64,000 bases of DNA, taken from assembly GCF_003697165.2 (NCBI RefSeq), contig NZ_CP033092.2, positions 186,001 through 250,000 of the forward strand, given 5' to 3'. Below the pieces are notes generated by a model. The model worked only from the letters and a program-made list of their open reading frames with translations. It searched no databases and was not told where the DNA came from. A program made the translations under genes and the position numbers. Shown here in pieces: positions 46,996 through 55,161 of this stretch; within the stretch, counting starts at the first letter, position 1, and every line of letters begins with the position of its first letter. Source of the DNA: Escherichia coli DSM 30083 = JCM 1649 = ATCC 11775. Lineage in GTDB: Bacteria; Pseudomonadota; Gammaproteobacteria; Enterobacterales; Enterobacteriaceae.

Positions 46996-47562
46996 TTATT
47001 TGACCAGCTCAGGTGTTACCTGACTCACCGCATTGGTGTAGTAAGGAGCCCCCCAGCCCGGTTCCGGCCAGAATGCACCATAGCCGTAATCCCACAAGTT
47101 ATAGGTGGTATTAACCACTTCTCTCAAATGCCACACCTGGATGCCCTGCATATTCACTTCCAGGAAGTTATACGGGACTTTATTGATAAAGCCAGGTTGT
47201 TCACCCTGAATGGTACCGAGGATGGTAACAAAGTGATTACGATAGTTCACTGGATCAAGGAAGCCGCTTTGTCTGGCGAGCAGTCGGCCCTGATAGTTGG
47301 CTTCAATATCAGGCTTCGCATAGCTATCCAACGGTAATACAGCGATTTCTAACAACGTATCCGTTTTGCCATTGATAACGTTGATAACCTTCCCGCCAAA
47401 GCGCGCTTGTTGACCAACATATAACCCCGGCTGGTTATGAACAGCAACAAAACTTTTTTGAATATCAGGTTGGTTATTGCCTTTGATATTTTGCGGAATT
47501 GAACTACATGCGGCAAGCAAAAATGAAAGGCTGAGGATGAGTGCACCTTTTGTCATGTTCAT
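46996..47562 (-). CDS. slp: Outer-membrane lipoprotein Slp
   Basis: Slp is a starvation- and stationary-phase-induced outer-membrane lipoprotein, also acid induced. The 188-residue precursor has a lipoprotein signal peptide (MNMTKGALILSLSFLLAACSS, lipobox LAAC). The residues after Cys are Ser-Ser and not Asp, consistent with outer-membrane sorting. The body is the Slp family domain (LYVGQQARFGGKVINVINGKTDTLLEI...). The start at 47562 begins the signal peptide; the upstream frame to 47595 lacks support. First gene of slp-dctR. Confidence 0.95.
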   Translation of the reverse strand: MNMTKGALILSLSFLLAACSSIPQNIKGNNQPDIQKSFVAVHNQPGLYVGQQARFGGKVINVINGKTDTLLEIAVLPLDSYAKPDIEANYQGRLLARQSGFLDPVNYRNHFVTILGTIQGEQPGFINKVPYNFLEVNMQGIQVWHLREVVNTTYNLWDYGYGAFWPEPGWGAPYYTNAVSQVTPELVK

Positions 47563-47855
47563 GTTACTATCCTTATCAACAAATATTAAAACCATAATAG
47601 ATATTTCTTTATAGTTTTCATCTGATTCTGAGGCGATATGCCTGATAGTAACGTAAACCTGTCTGATGTTTATATCTCTTCTGTTTAGTTGAGCTCAGTT
47701 AATTTTTGGGCGTGGCATGAGTATCCATTGTTCCATAATCTATATTCAGAGGTTTTTAATCTTTTCGTGTCTAATATTATTTATCTGATTAAGTATTGAT
47801 TGTGTCTTTTGCGGAAGTGGTGTCGAGCTTATCGTTTCAATGTTATTAATAAGAC
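47563..47855. other. slp upstream region
   Basis: This 293-bp AT-rich stretch holds the slp promoter. No ORF with a ribosome site was seen. Confidence 0.4.
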
Positions 47856-48129
47856 TTACAAGTTGAGCCTCAACTTTGAGTAGTCTGCATTTGTATATGT
47901 GGTGTTCGTATGGCACGCATTAATTTGTTGGCGTTGTTGCGCTAAATCAAATTGTTCAGAGGTGTATCCATTCTCCAGAGAATGGGGCATTAATGGGGTG
48001 TTGTTCTTCCCGGTTATCACAAGGCCACTTCGGTGTGTCTGGCGTTTTAACATTATCGGTATTTGTTGTGCAGTTATAAATATCACCGTTATATGTATTT
48101 ATTACACCTGGGGTAAAGTCAATTGACAT
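47856..48129 (-). pseudogene. Frameshifted short ORF, possible yhiS-region remnant
   Basis: On the minus strand an ATG at 48129 opens MSIDFTPGVINTYNGDIYNC... and runs 57 codons to a TGA. A second frame takes over in the same stretch (GKNNTPLMPHSLENGYTSEQFDLAQQRQQINACHTNTTYTNADYSKLRLNL, ending at 47856). The hydrophilic, non-repetitive composition of both pieces suggests one former gene of about 90 residues broken by a frameshift at about 48010-48060, or the tail of a larger one. K-12 has the disrupted gene yhiS at this place between slp and arsC. Relationship to YhiS is inferred from position only. Confidence 0.4.
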
Positions 48130-48597
48130 AACATTCCTTATTCATCATTTGTTTTATGCTAAGATTTTTAAATTGGATAATTAGAACAGGAATGGATTTT
48201 CTTCTACATACAGTAAATATAATGCGTCATATCTTCCTGATATAATTACCTTTGACTTCTCTTTTATTTCCATCTGGTAATATTTGAGTGCAAAAAAAGG
48301 CAATAATCATATCGCAAAAGAAAACGTTAACAACTATCGAAAATGCTCGTTTTAAAAAGGTATGATGTTCTCTGATAGTGTGTGAAGTGATATTTTTGTG
48401 ATGTTTTAGATATGTAATAATAAAATAGGTTAACGTATGTTGAAATTATTTATTGTGTAAACCACTGATAAATCATAATCCAGTACATCTTTAAACTGCT
48501 GCACTGTATCGCTGATAACTAAGCAGCTCACTGATACACCATGCTGGACGCGATAATTGGAATCTCACGCAGGGAGTACTGTGTAAATAGCAAAATC
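48130..48597. other. AT-rich stretch without a supported gene
   Basis: This 468-bp stretch lies between the broken ORF and the REP pair. I find no ORF over about 40 codons with a ribosome site and no recognisable IS end. It is probably decayed gene sequence of the yhiS region. Confidence 0.4.
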
Positions 48598-48697
48598 GCC
48601 TGATACGCTACGACTGTCAGGCCTACAAATAACATACAATTCATCGAATTATCATAACTTTGTAGGTCGGATAAAATGCGCCAGCGTCGCATCCGAC
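48598..48697. repeat. REP pair (BIME) after arsC
   Basis: A palindromic unit at 48598-48622 (GCCTGATA...TGTCAGGC) and a second at 48662-48697 (GTCGGATAAAATGCGCC... to GCATCCGAC) form a BIME 49 bp from the arsC stop. Confidence 0.8.
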
Positions 48698-48745
48698 ATA
48701 AATAAAGCGCATTTTTCTAACAACCTGTGGGGGAATATAGCCGCT

Positions 48746-49171
48746 TTATTTCAGGCGATTACCCGCCTCATCAACCACTTTCTCGCCATCTTCCTTGGTG
48801 AACGCGCCTTTTTGCGCATCTGGCAGAATTTCCAGCACGACTTCTGAAGGGCGGCACAGGCGAGTTCCCAGCGGCGTCACCACAATCGGGCGATTAATCA
48901 GAATCGGGTGCTGAAGCATAAAGTCGATTAACTGATCGTGAGTAAATTTATCTTCTGCAAGGCCCAGTTCCTCATACGGCTCGACGTTTTTACGTAGCAG
49001 CGCGCGTACGGTAATCCCCATATCGGCAATGAGTTTTACCAGCTCATCGCGCGTCGGTGGTGTTTCCAGATAATAGATAATGGTCGGTTCTGTACCGCTG
49101 TTGCGGATCATCTCCAGCGTATTACGTGACGTACCGCAGGCCGGGTTGTGATAAATGGTAATGTTGCTCAT
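48746..49171 (-). CDS. arsC: Arsenate reductase ArsC (glutaredoxin-coupled), orphan
   Basis: ArsC reduces arsenate to arsenite using glutathione and glutaredoxin. The 141-residue protein is intact with the catalytic NPACGTSRNT motif (Cys 12) and the arginine-bearing RPIVVTPLGTRLCRP region. In K-12 it is third in arsRBC, whose ArsB pump expels the arsenite. Here neither arsR nor arsB is present upstream, only a 20-codon fossil of the arsB end. ArsC alone would make the more toxic arsenite without local export, and its promoter has probably been lost. Confidence 0.95.
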   Translation of the reverse strand: MSNITIYHNPACGTSRNTLEMIRNSGTEPTIIYYLETPPTRDELVKLIADMGITVRALLRKNVEPYEELGLAEDKFTHDQLIDFMLQHPILINRPIVVTPLGTRLCRPSEVVLEILPDAQKGAFTKEDGEKVVDEAGNRLK

Positions 49172-49183
49172 ATCAGTATCTCA

Positions 49184-49246
49184 TTACGATGTGAAAGAGA
49201 GGTGTAGCGCCAGCGCCACCAGAGTTACAAACCAAAGCGGACAAGT
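49184..49246 (-). pseudogene. arsB: Remnant of the arsB 3' end
   Basis: Just upstream of arsC, in phase with a TAA, the minus strand encodes TCPLWFVTLVALALHLSFTS. From memory the E. coli ArsB C-terminus is [20 protein letters not shown], matching 14 of 20. Nothing like ArsB continues further upstream, so the rest of arsB and all of arsR are deleted. Confidence 0.75.
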
Positions 49247-49347
49247 CAAAAACACATATGGTTTAACGAATATGTAAGTGTAGAGAAAGGTGTAGGTGTG
49301 AATTAAGCGTTGGGCATTCATTTGAAAGGAGGTCTGAATCAGGACGT

Positions 49348-49433
49348 AAAAAAACCGACTTCGCGTCGGTTTTTTTACTGTTCAGCCCTGAGTTGGTGGC
49401 TCTGGCTGGAGTGAGATAGCCATCATCTAACGC
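49348..49433 (-). ncRNA. agrA: AgrA-like small RNA next to dinQ
   Basis: A minus-strand transcript of about 85 nt is predicted: a TTGCAA, 17 bp, TAGCAT promoter, then the body with GATGATGGCTATCTCACTCC, ending in the CCGAC/GTCGG hairpin with seven A and seven T residues on either side (49348-49376). The body is repeated in diverged form in agrB. K-12 carries agrA and agrB here, between arsR and dinQ. The 3' end is solid; the 5' end is predicted. Confidence 0.7.
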
Positions 49434-49493
49434 ATCAATGCTAATACCATACTGAAACTATTGCAAGGACATGCTGGTTTTATAACCCGCAAG

Positions 49494-49513
49494 TACTGTA
49501 TGATTATCCAGTT
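49494..49513 (+). promoter_or_regulatory. LexA (SOS) box of dinQ
   Basis: TACTGTATGATTATCCAGTT contains the invariant CTG-N10-CAG and the TACTGTAT left half of the consensus. It lies 192 bp upstream of the dinQ start, matching the long dinQ leader. Confidence 0.9.
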
Positions 49514-49549
49514 AGCTCTGAGACATTTTCACTCTGGCAATGCGCATAA

Positions 49550-49633
49550 ACGCTTTCAAAGTCCTGGTCTGAAGTACGGGTGGTGCCGTTAACTGATGCT
49601 CTGGCCGGAGTGAGATAGTCGTCATCTAACAAT
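49550..49633 (-). ncRNA. agrB: AgrB-like small RNA, antisense partner of dinQ
   Basis: The minus strand holds a second copy of the agr body (GATGACGACTATCTCACTCC, complementary to 49607-49626), in the place where AgrB, the RNA that represses dinQ, is known in K-12. It overlaps the dinQ leader. I see no clear intrinsic terminator, so both ends are approximate, set by the length of about 84 nt reported for AgrB. Confidence 0.6.
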
Positions 49634-49704
49634 GAGACATGCGCCGTGACAGGCAATGGATGAGTAAGCGGATGCATTCTCACTCCATCGCATGGAGAAA
49701 ACGG

Positions 49705-49788
49705 GTGATTGATAAAGCAATCATCGTTCTTGGGGCGTTAATTGCGCTGCTGGAACTGATCCGCTTTCTGCTTCAGCTTCTGAACTGA
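49705..49788 (+). CDS. dinQ: SOS-induced toxic membrane peptide DinQ
   Basis: A GTG start followed by IDKAIIVLGALIALLELIRFLLQLLN gives the 27-residue DinQ peptide, a single hydrophobic helix that inserts in the inner membrane and depolarises it. GGAGAAAACGG supplies the SD. Expression is controlled by LexA (box at 49494) and by the antisense-type RNA AgrB acting on the structured leader. It belongs to the type I toxin group. Confidence 0.93.
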   Translation: MIDKAIIVLGALIALLELIRFLLQLLN

Positions 49789-49804
49789 TAGCGGAAACGT
49801 AGCT

Positions 49805-49835
49805 AAGGGCTAAGAGCACACTACTCTTAGCCCTT
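49805..49835. terminator. Terminator between dinQ and gor
   Basis: AAGGGCTAAGAG pairs perfectly with CTCTTAGCCCTT (12 bp, 7-nt loop). It lies 16 bp after dinQ and 6 bp from the gor stop and can serve both convergent units. Confidence 0.8.
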
Positions 49836-49841
49836 TAACAT

Positions 49842-51194
49842 TTAACGCATTGTCACGAACTCTTCTGCCGCTGTCGGGTGAATGGCAACCGTGTTGTCGA
49901 AGTCTTTTTTGGTTGCACCCATCTTCAGCGCCACCGCGAAGCCCTGCAACATTTCGTCCATACCAAAACCAATGCCGTGAATACCGACAATCTTCTCTTC
50001 CGGTCCAACGCATACCAGTTTCATGCGACACGGCTGGCGGTGAGTGGTGACGGCGGTATACATCGCGGTGAAAGAGGATTTATACACTTTCACCTGATCG
50101 TCGCCGTACTGCTCGCGCGCCTGCGGCTCCGTTAAACCAACAGTACCAATCGGCGGATGGCTGAAGACCACGGTCGGAATGTTGCTGTAATCCAGATGCT
50201 CATCCGGCTTGTTATTAAACAGGCGTTCAGAGAGACGGCGACCTGCTGCAACAGCCACCGGTGTCAGTTCCACTGCACCCGTGTTATCGCCCACCGCGTA
50301 AATACCTTCAACGTTGGTGTTTTGATATTTATCGACGACGATATAGCCTTTTTCGTTGGTTTTAACGCCAGCGGCTTCCAGGTTGATGTTGTCATTGGCA
50401 GGCTCGCGACCAATCGCCCAAATCAGGCAATCCACCGTTTCACTGCGACCATCTTCCAGCTCCAGCGTCAGGCTACCATCGGCATTTTTCACTACCGCTT
50501 TCGGGATGGCGTTGGTGTGCAACTGCGGGCCTTCGGCGTTCATCACTTCAACCAGCGTTTCAGAGAGCATCGGGTCGAAGCTGCGCAGCGGCGCATGTTT
50601 ACGCACAAACAGATGCGTCTTCGCACCGAGGCCGTTAATCACGCCCGCCAGTTCAACGGCGATGTAACCCGCGCCAACAACCGCTACGCGCTCTGGCAAA
50701 GCCGGAAGGGCGAAGAAGCCATCAGAATCAATACCGTATTCCACGCCCGGAATATCCGGGTGGCTCGGACGACCACCGGTGGCGATCAGAATATGATCGG
50801 CCGTGATGGTTTCGCCGTTGACTTCAATGGTTTTGGCATCAACGAAGCGGGCAAAGCCTTTGATTACATCAACGTTATTTTTACCGAGCACGTTCTCATA
50901 GGAAGTATGAATACGGTCGATATAGGCGGTACGGCTGGCGATCAACGTTTCCCAGTTGAATTTATTGATAGTGGTATCAAAACCATAATCCGGGCCGTAC
51001 ATATGGATCGCTTCACGGATTTGCGCCGCGTGCCACATCACTTTTTTCGGCACACAGCCAACATTTACGCAGGTGCCGCCCAGCTCTTTGGCTTCAATCA
51101 GTGCGCATTTCTGGCCGTACATAGCCGCGCGGTTGATGGAGGCGATACCGCCGCTGCCGCCGCCGATGGCGATGTAATCATAGTGTTTAGTCAT
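49842..51194 (-). CDS. gor: Glutathione reductase Gor
   Basis: Gor reduces glutathione disulfide with NADPH. The 450-residue flavoprotein has the FAD dinucleotide fold (IAIGGGSGGIASINRAAMYG), the redox-active disulfide GGTCVNVGCVPKKVMW (Cys 42 and 47), the NADPH site (VAVVGAGYIAVELAGVINGLGAKTHLFVRKH, with the Arg typical of NADPH specificity) and the C-terminal interface with the active-site His (GMDEMLQGFAVALKMGATKKDFDNTVAIHPTAAEE). Confidence 0.98.
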   Translation of the reverse strand: MTKHYDYIAIGGGSGGIASINRAAMYGQKCALIEAKELGGTCVNVGCVPKKVMWHAAQIREAIHMYGPDYGFDTTINKFNWETLIASRTAYIDRIHTSYENVLGKNNVDVIKGFARFVDAKTIEVNGETITADHILIATGGRPSHPDIPGVEYGIDSDGFFALPALPERVAVVGAGYIAVELAGVINGLGAKTHLFVRKHAPLRSFDPMLSETLVEVMNAEGPQLHTNAIPKAVVKNADGSLTLELEDGRSETVDCLIWAIGREPANDNINLEAAGVKTNEKGYIVVDKYQNTNVEGIYAVGDNTGAVELTPVAVAAGRRLSERLFNNKPDEHLDYSNIPTVVFSHPPIGTVGLTEPQAREQYGDDQVKVYKSSFTAMYTAVTTHRQPCRMKLVCVGPEEKIVGIHGIGFGMDEMLQGFAVALKMGATKKDFDNTVAIHPTAAEEFVTMR

Positions 51195-51265
51195 GACATA
51201 TTGTCCTTATCGTTGATTACCGCGATTGTAGCGCGAGACGTAATAGGTGCCAGCAATGGCTGCAA

Positions 51266-52108
51266 TTACTCTGGCACGATCCAGCTTACGGTGGCGTGCC
51301 CGGTGCCTGCCGGAACCAGTTTGCTGTGCAGCCACGGCAGCACGTTATTCATCTGCTGTTCCAGCTTCCACGGCGGGTTAATCACAATCATGCCGGAAGC
51401 GGTCATGCCACGGCGATCGCTGTCTGGCAGCACCGCCAGTTCAATTTGCAGAATTTTGCGAATGCCGGTCGCTTCCAGGTCGTGGATCATGCGCTTAATT
51501 TGCTGGCGCAGCACCACTGGATACCACAATGCGTAAGTGCCAGTGGCGAAACGTTTGTAACCTTCTGCTATCCCGCTGACCACCGCCTGATAGTCGGTTT
51601 TCATTTCATACGGCGGGTCGATAAGGATTAAACCACGGCGGGAAACCGGCGGCAGCTTGGCCTTAAGCTGCTGGAAACCGTCGGCTTTTTCGACGCGCGC
51701 ACGGCTGTCTTTCTGAAATTCAGAACGCAGCAACGGGTAATCGCTCGGGTGCAGTTCGGTCAGTTGCAGGCTGTCCTGTTCACGCAGTAGCTGGCGAGCA
51801 ATCAACGGCGAACCGGGGTAATAACGCAACTGCCCGCTACGGTTGAAGTGTTTTACCACATTGATGTACGCCTCCAGCTCCGCAGGCAAATCGTCCTGCT
51901 GCCAGATACGGGCGATGCCTTCGAGATATTCGCCGGTACGCTCGGCATGTTCGCTGCCTAACTGATAACGCCCGGCCCCTGCGTGGGTGTCGAGATAGAG
52001 AAACGGTTTATCTTTCTCTTTCAGCGACTCAATGATCAGGCTCTGAACGGTATGTTTAAGGACGTCGGCGTGGTTGCCAGCGTGAAAGCTGTGGCGATAA
52101 CTGAGCAT
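51266..52108 (-). CDS. rlmJ: 23S rRNA m6A2030 methyltransferase RlmJ
   Basis: RlmJ methylates A2030 of 23S rRNA. The 280-residue protein has a Rossmann SAM domain with LYLDTHAGAGRYQL (SAM site) and the catalytic DPPY tetrad (GLILIDPPYEMKTDY, about residue 164), plus a small helical insertion. The ATG at 52108 (MLSYRHSFHAGNHADVLKH) is conserved; an in-frame extension to 52159 is not. It is divergent from prlC. Confidence 0.96.
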   Translation of the reverse strand: MLSYRHSFHAGNHADVLKHTVQSLIIESLKEKDKPFLYLDTHAGAGRYQLGSEHAERTGEYLEGIARIWQQDDLPAELEAYINVVKHFNRSGQLRYYPGSPLIARQLLREQDSLQLTELHPSDYPLLRSEFQKDSRARVEKADGFQQLKAKLPPVSRRGLILIDPPYEMKTDYQAVVSGIAEGYKRFATGTYALWYPVVLRQQIKRMIHDLEATGIRKILQIELAVLPDSDRRGMTASGMIVINPPWKLEQQMNNVLPWLHSKLVPAGTGHATVSWIVPE

Positions 52109-52310
52109 GGGTAAAGGTGTTCCGGTAAGTAAAAATCGGCCCGTATTCGGGGCGCACAAAAGCCTATCAGGACAGTATACCGAAAAGAGGCCGCCGCCGC
52201 GAAAGCGTAACGTTTCTCATTGAAATTCACTACACTTAACCCCATGCTACAAACATTATGTAAAGCGCCTGTTGAGCGCTTCCTTAACCTCTTTAACCAG
52301 GACTGCGCTA

Positions 52311-54353
52311 ATGACGAATCCGTTACTGACTCCCTTTGAATTGCCTCCGTTTTCTAAAATTCTCCCGGAACATGTCGTTCCAGCCGTGACTAAGGCGCTG
52401 AACGACTGCCGCGAAAATGTGGAGCGCGTAGTAGCGCAAGGGGCACCGTACACCTGGGAAAATCTCTGCCAGCCGTTGGCGGAAGTGGACGATGTGCTGG
52501 GGCGTATCTTCTCCCCGGTCAGCCATCTGAACTCGGTGAAAAATAGCCCGGAACTGCGTGAAGCGTACGAACAAACCCTGCCGCTGCTGTCAGAATACAG
52601 CACCTGGGTAGGGCAACATGAAGGGCTGTATAAGGCATATCGCGACCTGCGCGATGGCGATCATTACGCCACGCTGAACACGGCGCAGAAAAAAGCGGTT
52701 GATAACGCACTGCGCGACTTCGAACTCTCTGGCATCGGTCTGCCGAAAGAGAAACAGCAGCGTTACGGCGAAATTGCTACCCGTCTTTCTGAACTGGGCA
52801 ACCAGTACAGCAACAACGTCCTCGATGCGACGATGGGCTGGACCAAACTCGTTACCGACGAAGCGGAGCTGGCGGGGATGCCAGAAAGCGCGCTGGCTGC
52901 GGCAAAAGCCCAGGCTGAAGCGAAAGAGCTGGAAGGTTATTTGCTGACGCTGGATATCCCAAGCTACCTGCCGGTAATGACCTACTGCGACAACCAGGCC
53001 CTGCGCGAAGAGATGTATCGCGCTTATAGCACTCGTGCTTCCGATCAAGGTCCGAACGCCGGTAAGTGGGACAACAGCAAGGTGATGGAAGAGATCCTCG
53101 CGCTGCGTCACGAACTGGCGCAACTGCTGGGCTTTGAAAACTACGCCTTCAAATCACTTGCCACTAAAATGGCAGAAAACCCGCAGCAGGTGCTGGATTT
53201 CTTAACCGATCTGGCAAAACGCGCGCGCCCGCAAGGCGAAAAAGAGCTGGCGCAACTGCGCGCCTTCGCCAAAGCCGAATTTGGCGTCGATGAGTTACAA
53301 CCGTGGGATATCGCTTACTACAGCGAAAAACAGAAACAGCACCTCTACAGCATCAGCGATGAACAACTGCGTCCGTACTTCCCGGAAAACAAAGCGGTTA
53401 ACGGCCTGTTTGAAGTGGTGAAACGTATTTACGGCATCACCGCTAAAGAGCGTAAAGATGTTGATGTCTGGCATCCGGATGTACGTTTCTTCGAGCTGTA
53501 TGACGAGAACGACGAACTGCGCGGCAGCTTCTACCTCGACCTGTATGCCCGTGAAAACAAACGCGGCGGGGCGTGGATGGATGACTGCGTAGGCCAGATG
53601 CGTAAAGCCGACGGTTCGCTGCAAAAACCGGTCGCGTATCTGACCTGCAACTTCAACCGCCCGGTAAATGGTAAACCGGCGCTGTTTACCCATGACGAAG
53701 TGATCACCCTGTTCCACGAGTTCGGTCACGGCCTGCACCATATGCTGACCCGCATTGAAACCGCTGGTGTTTCCGGGATCAGTGGGGTGCCGTGGGATGC
53801 GGTCGAACTGCCGAGCCAGTTTATGGAAAACTGGTGCTGGGAGCCGGAGGCGCTGGCGTTTATCTCCGGTCACTATGAAACCGGCGAGCCGCTGCCGAAG
53901 GAGCTGCTGGATAAAATGCTGGCAGCGAAAAATTACCAGGCGGCGCTGTTTATTCTGCGCCAGCTGGAGTTCGGCCTGTTCGATTTCCGCCTCCATGCCG
54001 AGTTCCGTCCGGATCAGGGGGCGAAAATCCTCGAAACTCTGGCAGAAATCAAGAAACTGGTTGCCGTGGTACCGTCTCCGTCATGGGGCCGTTTCCCGCA
54101 TGCTTTCAGCCACATTTTTGCCGGTGGTTATGCGGCAGGTTACTACAGCTACCTGTGGGCCGATGTGCTGGCGGCAGATGCCTTCTCGCGTTTTGAGGAA
54201 GAGGGCATTTTCAACCGTGAAACTGGGCAGTCGTTCCTCGACAACATTCTGAGCCGTGGCGGTTCAGAAGAGCCGATGGAGCTGTTCAAACGCTTCCGTG
54301 GTCGTGAACCACAGCTGGATGCGATGCTGGAGCATTACGGCATTAAGGGCTGA
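52311..54353 (+). CDS. prlC: Oligopeptidase A PrlC
   Basis: PrlC is a cytosolic zinc metallopeptidase (M3 family) that degrades oligopeptides, including cleaved signal peptides. The 680-residue protein has the active-site motif LFHEFGHGLHHM (HEFGH near residue 470) with the downstream third ligand in SQFMENWCWE. The ATG at 52311 (MTNPLLTPFELPPF) is chosen over an in-frame start at 52272, which lacks an SD. In K-12 it is heat-shock induced and co-transcribed with rsmJ, which starts 7 bp after its stop here. Confidence 0.97.
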   Translation: MTNPLLTPFELPPFSKILPEHVVPAVTKALNDCRENVERVVAQGAPYTWENLCQPLAEVDDVLGRIFSPVSHLNSVKNSPELREAYEQTLPLLSEYSTWVGQHEGLYKAYRDLRDGDHYATLNTAQKKAVDNALRDFELSGIGLPKEKQQRYGEIATRLSELGNQYSNNVLDATMGWTKLVTDEAELAGMPESALAAAKAQAEAKELEGYLLTLDIPSYLPVMTYCDNQALREEMYRAYSTRASDQGPNAGKWDNSKVMEEILALRHELAQLLGFENYAFKSLATKMAENPQQVLDFLTDLAKRARPQGEKELAQLRAFAKAEFGVDELQPWDIAYYSEKQKQHLYSISDEQLRPYFPENKAVNGLFEVVKRIYGITAKERKDVDVWHPDVRFFELYDENDELRGSFYLDLYARENKRGGAWMDDCVGQMRKADGSLQKPVAYLTCNFNRPVNGKPALFTHDEVITLFHEFGHGLHHMLTRIETAGVSGISGVPWDAVELPSQFMENWCWEPEALAFISGHYETGEPLPKELLDKMLAAKNYQAALFILRQLEFGLFDFRLHAEFRPDQGAKILETLAEIKKLVAVVPSPSWGRFPHAFSHIFAGGYAAGYYSYLWADVLAADAFSRFEEEGIFNRETGQSFLDNILSRGGSEEPMELFKRFRGREPQLDAMLEHYGIKG

Positions 54354-54360
54354 ACATTCA

Positions 54361-55113
54361 GTGAAAATCTGCTTAATTGATGAAACAGGCGCCGGAGACG
54401 GCGCCTTATCTGTTCTGGCGGCCCGCTGGGGGCTGGAGCACGATGAAGACAACCTGATGGCGCTGGTGTTAACGCCGGAGCACCTGGAACTGCGCAAGCG
54501 TGATGAGCCGAAGCTGGGCGGCATCTTTGTTGATTTTGTTGGCGGGGCGATGGCGCACCGACGCAAATTCGGCGGTGGTCGCGGAGAGGCGGTGGCGAAA
54601 GCGGTGGGCATTAAAGGCGATTATTTGCCGGATGTGGTGGACGCCACCGCAGGATTAGGGCGCGATGCCTTTGTGCTGGCTTCGGTCGGCTGCCGCGTGC
54701 GGATGCTGGAGCGTAATCCAGTGGTTGCCGCGCTGCTCGACGATGGCCTGGCGCGTGGTTATGCGGATGCGGAAATCGGCGGCTGGTTACAGGAACGTTT
54801 GCAGTTGATTCACGCCTCCAGTCTGACGGCGCTGAGCGATATCACCCCGCGTCCGCAGGTAGTTTATCTTGACCCAATGTTCCCGCATAAGCAGAAAAGC
54901 GCGCTGGTGAAAAAAGAGATGCGCGTGTTTCAGTCGCTGGTGGGGCCGGATCTTGATGCCGATGGATTGTTGGAGCCTGCGCGGTTGCTGGCAACCAAAC
55001 GCGTGGTGGTGAAGCGTCCGGACTATGCGCCGCCGCTGGCGAATGTCGCCACGCCAAACGCGGTAGTCACTAAAGGGCATCGCTTTGATATTTACGCCGG
55101 AACGCCGGTGTAA
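54361..55113 (+). CDS. rsmJ: 16S rRNA m2G1516 methyltransferase RsmJ
   Basis: RsmJ (YhiQ) methylates G1516 of 16S rRNA. The 250-residue protein has SAM-binding [34 protein letters not shown] and the catalytic-loop [20 protein letters not shown]. It starts with GTG at 54361, directly behind prlC; upstream in-frame codons overlap prlC coding and are not used. Second gene of prlC-rsmJ. Confidence 0.96.
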
Positions 55114-55117
55114 AAGT

Positions 55118-55149
55118 AAAGCGGGGTAGCGATAACGCTACCCCGCTTT
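55118..55149. terminator. Bidirectional terminator between rsmJ and dtpB
   Basis: AAAGCGGGGTAGCG pairs perfectly with CGCTACCCCGCTTT (14 bp, loop ATAA), 4 bp after rsmJ and 12 bp from the dtpB stop. Confidence 0.92.
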
Positions 55150-55161
55150 CTGCAAGAATAA

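Noticed and set aside
48519..48645. 37-codon minus-strand ORF (MNCMLFVGLTVVAYQAILLFTQYS...) upstream of the broken ORF
   Set aside because: Most of its first half is formed by the REP palindrome at 48598-48622 and there is no ribosome site; hydrophobic appearance is likely coincidental.
50157..51536. 459-codon plus-strand frame antisense to gor and the 3' end of rlmJ
   Set aside because: It is antisense to two well-identified genes, composition is atypical, and it has no SD or family motif.
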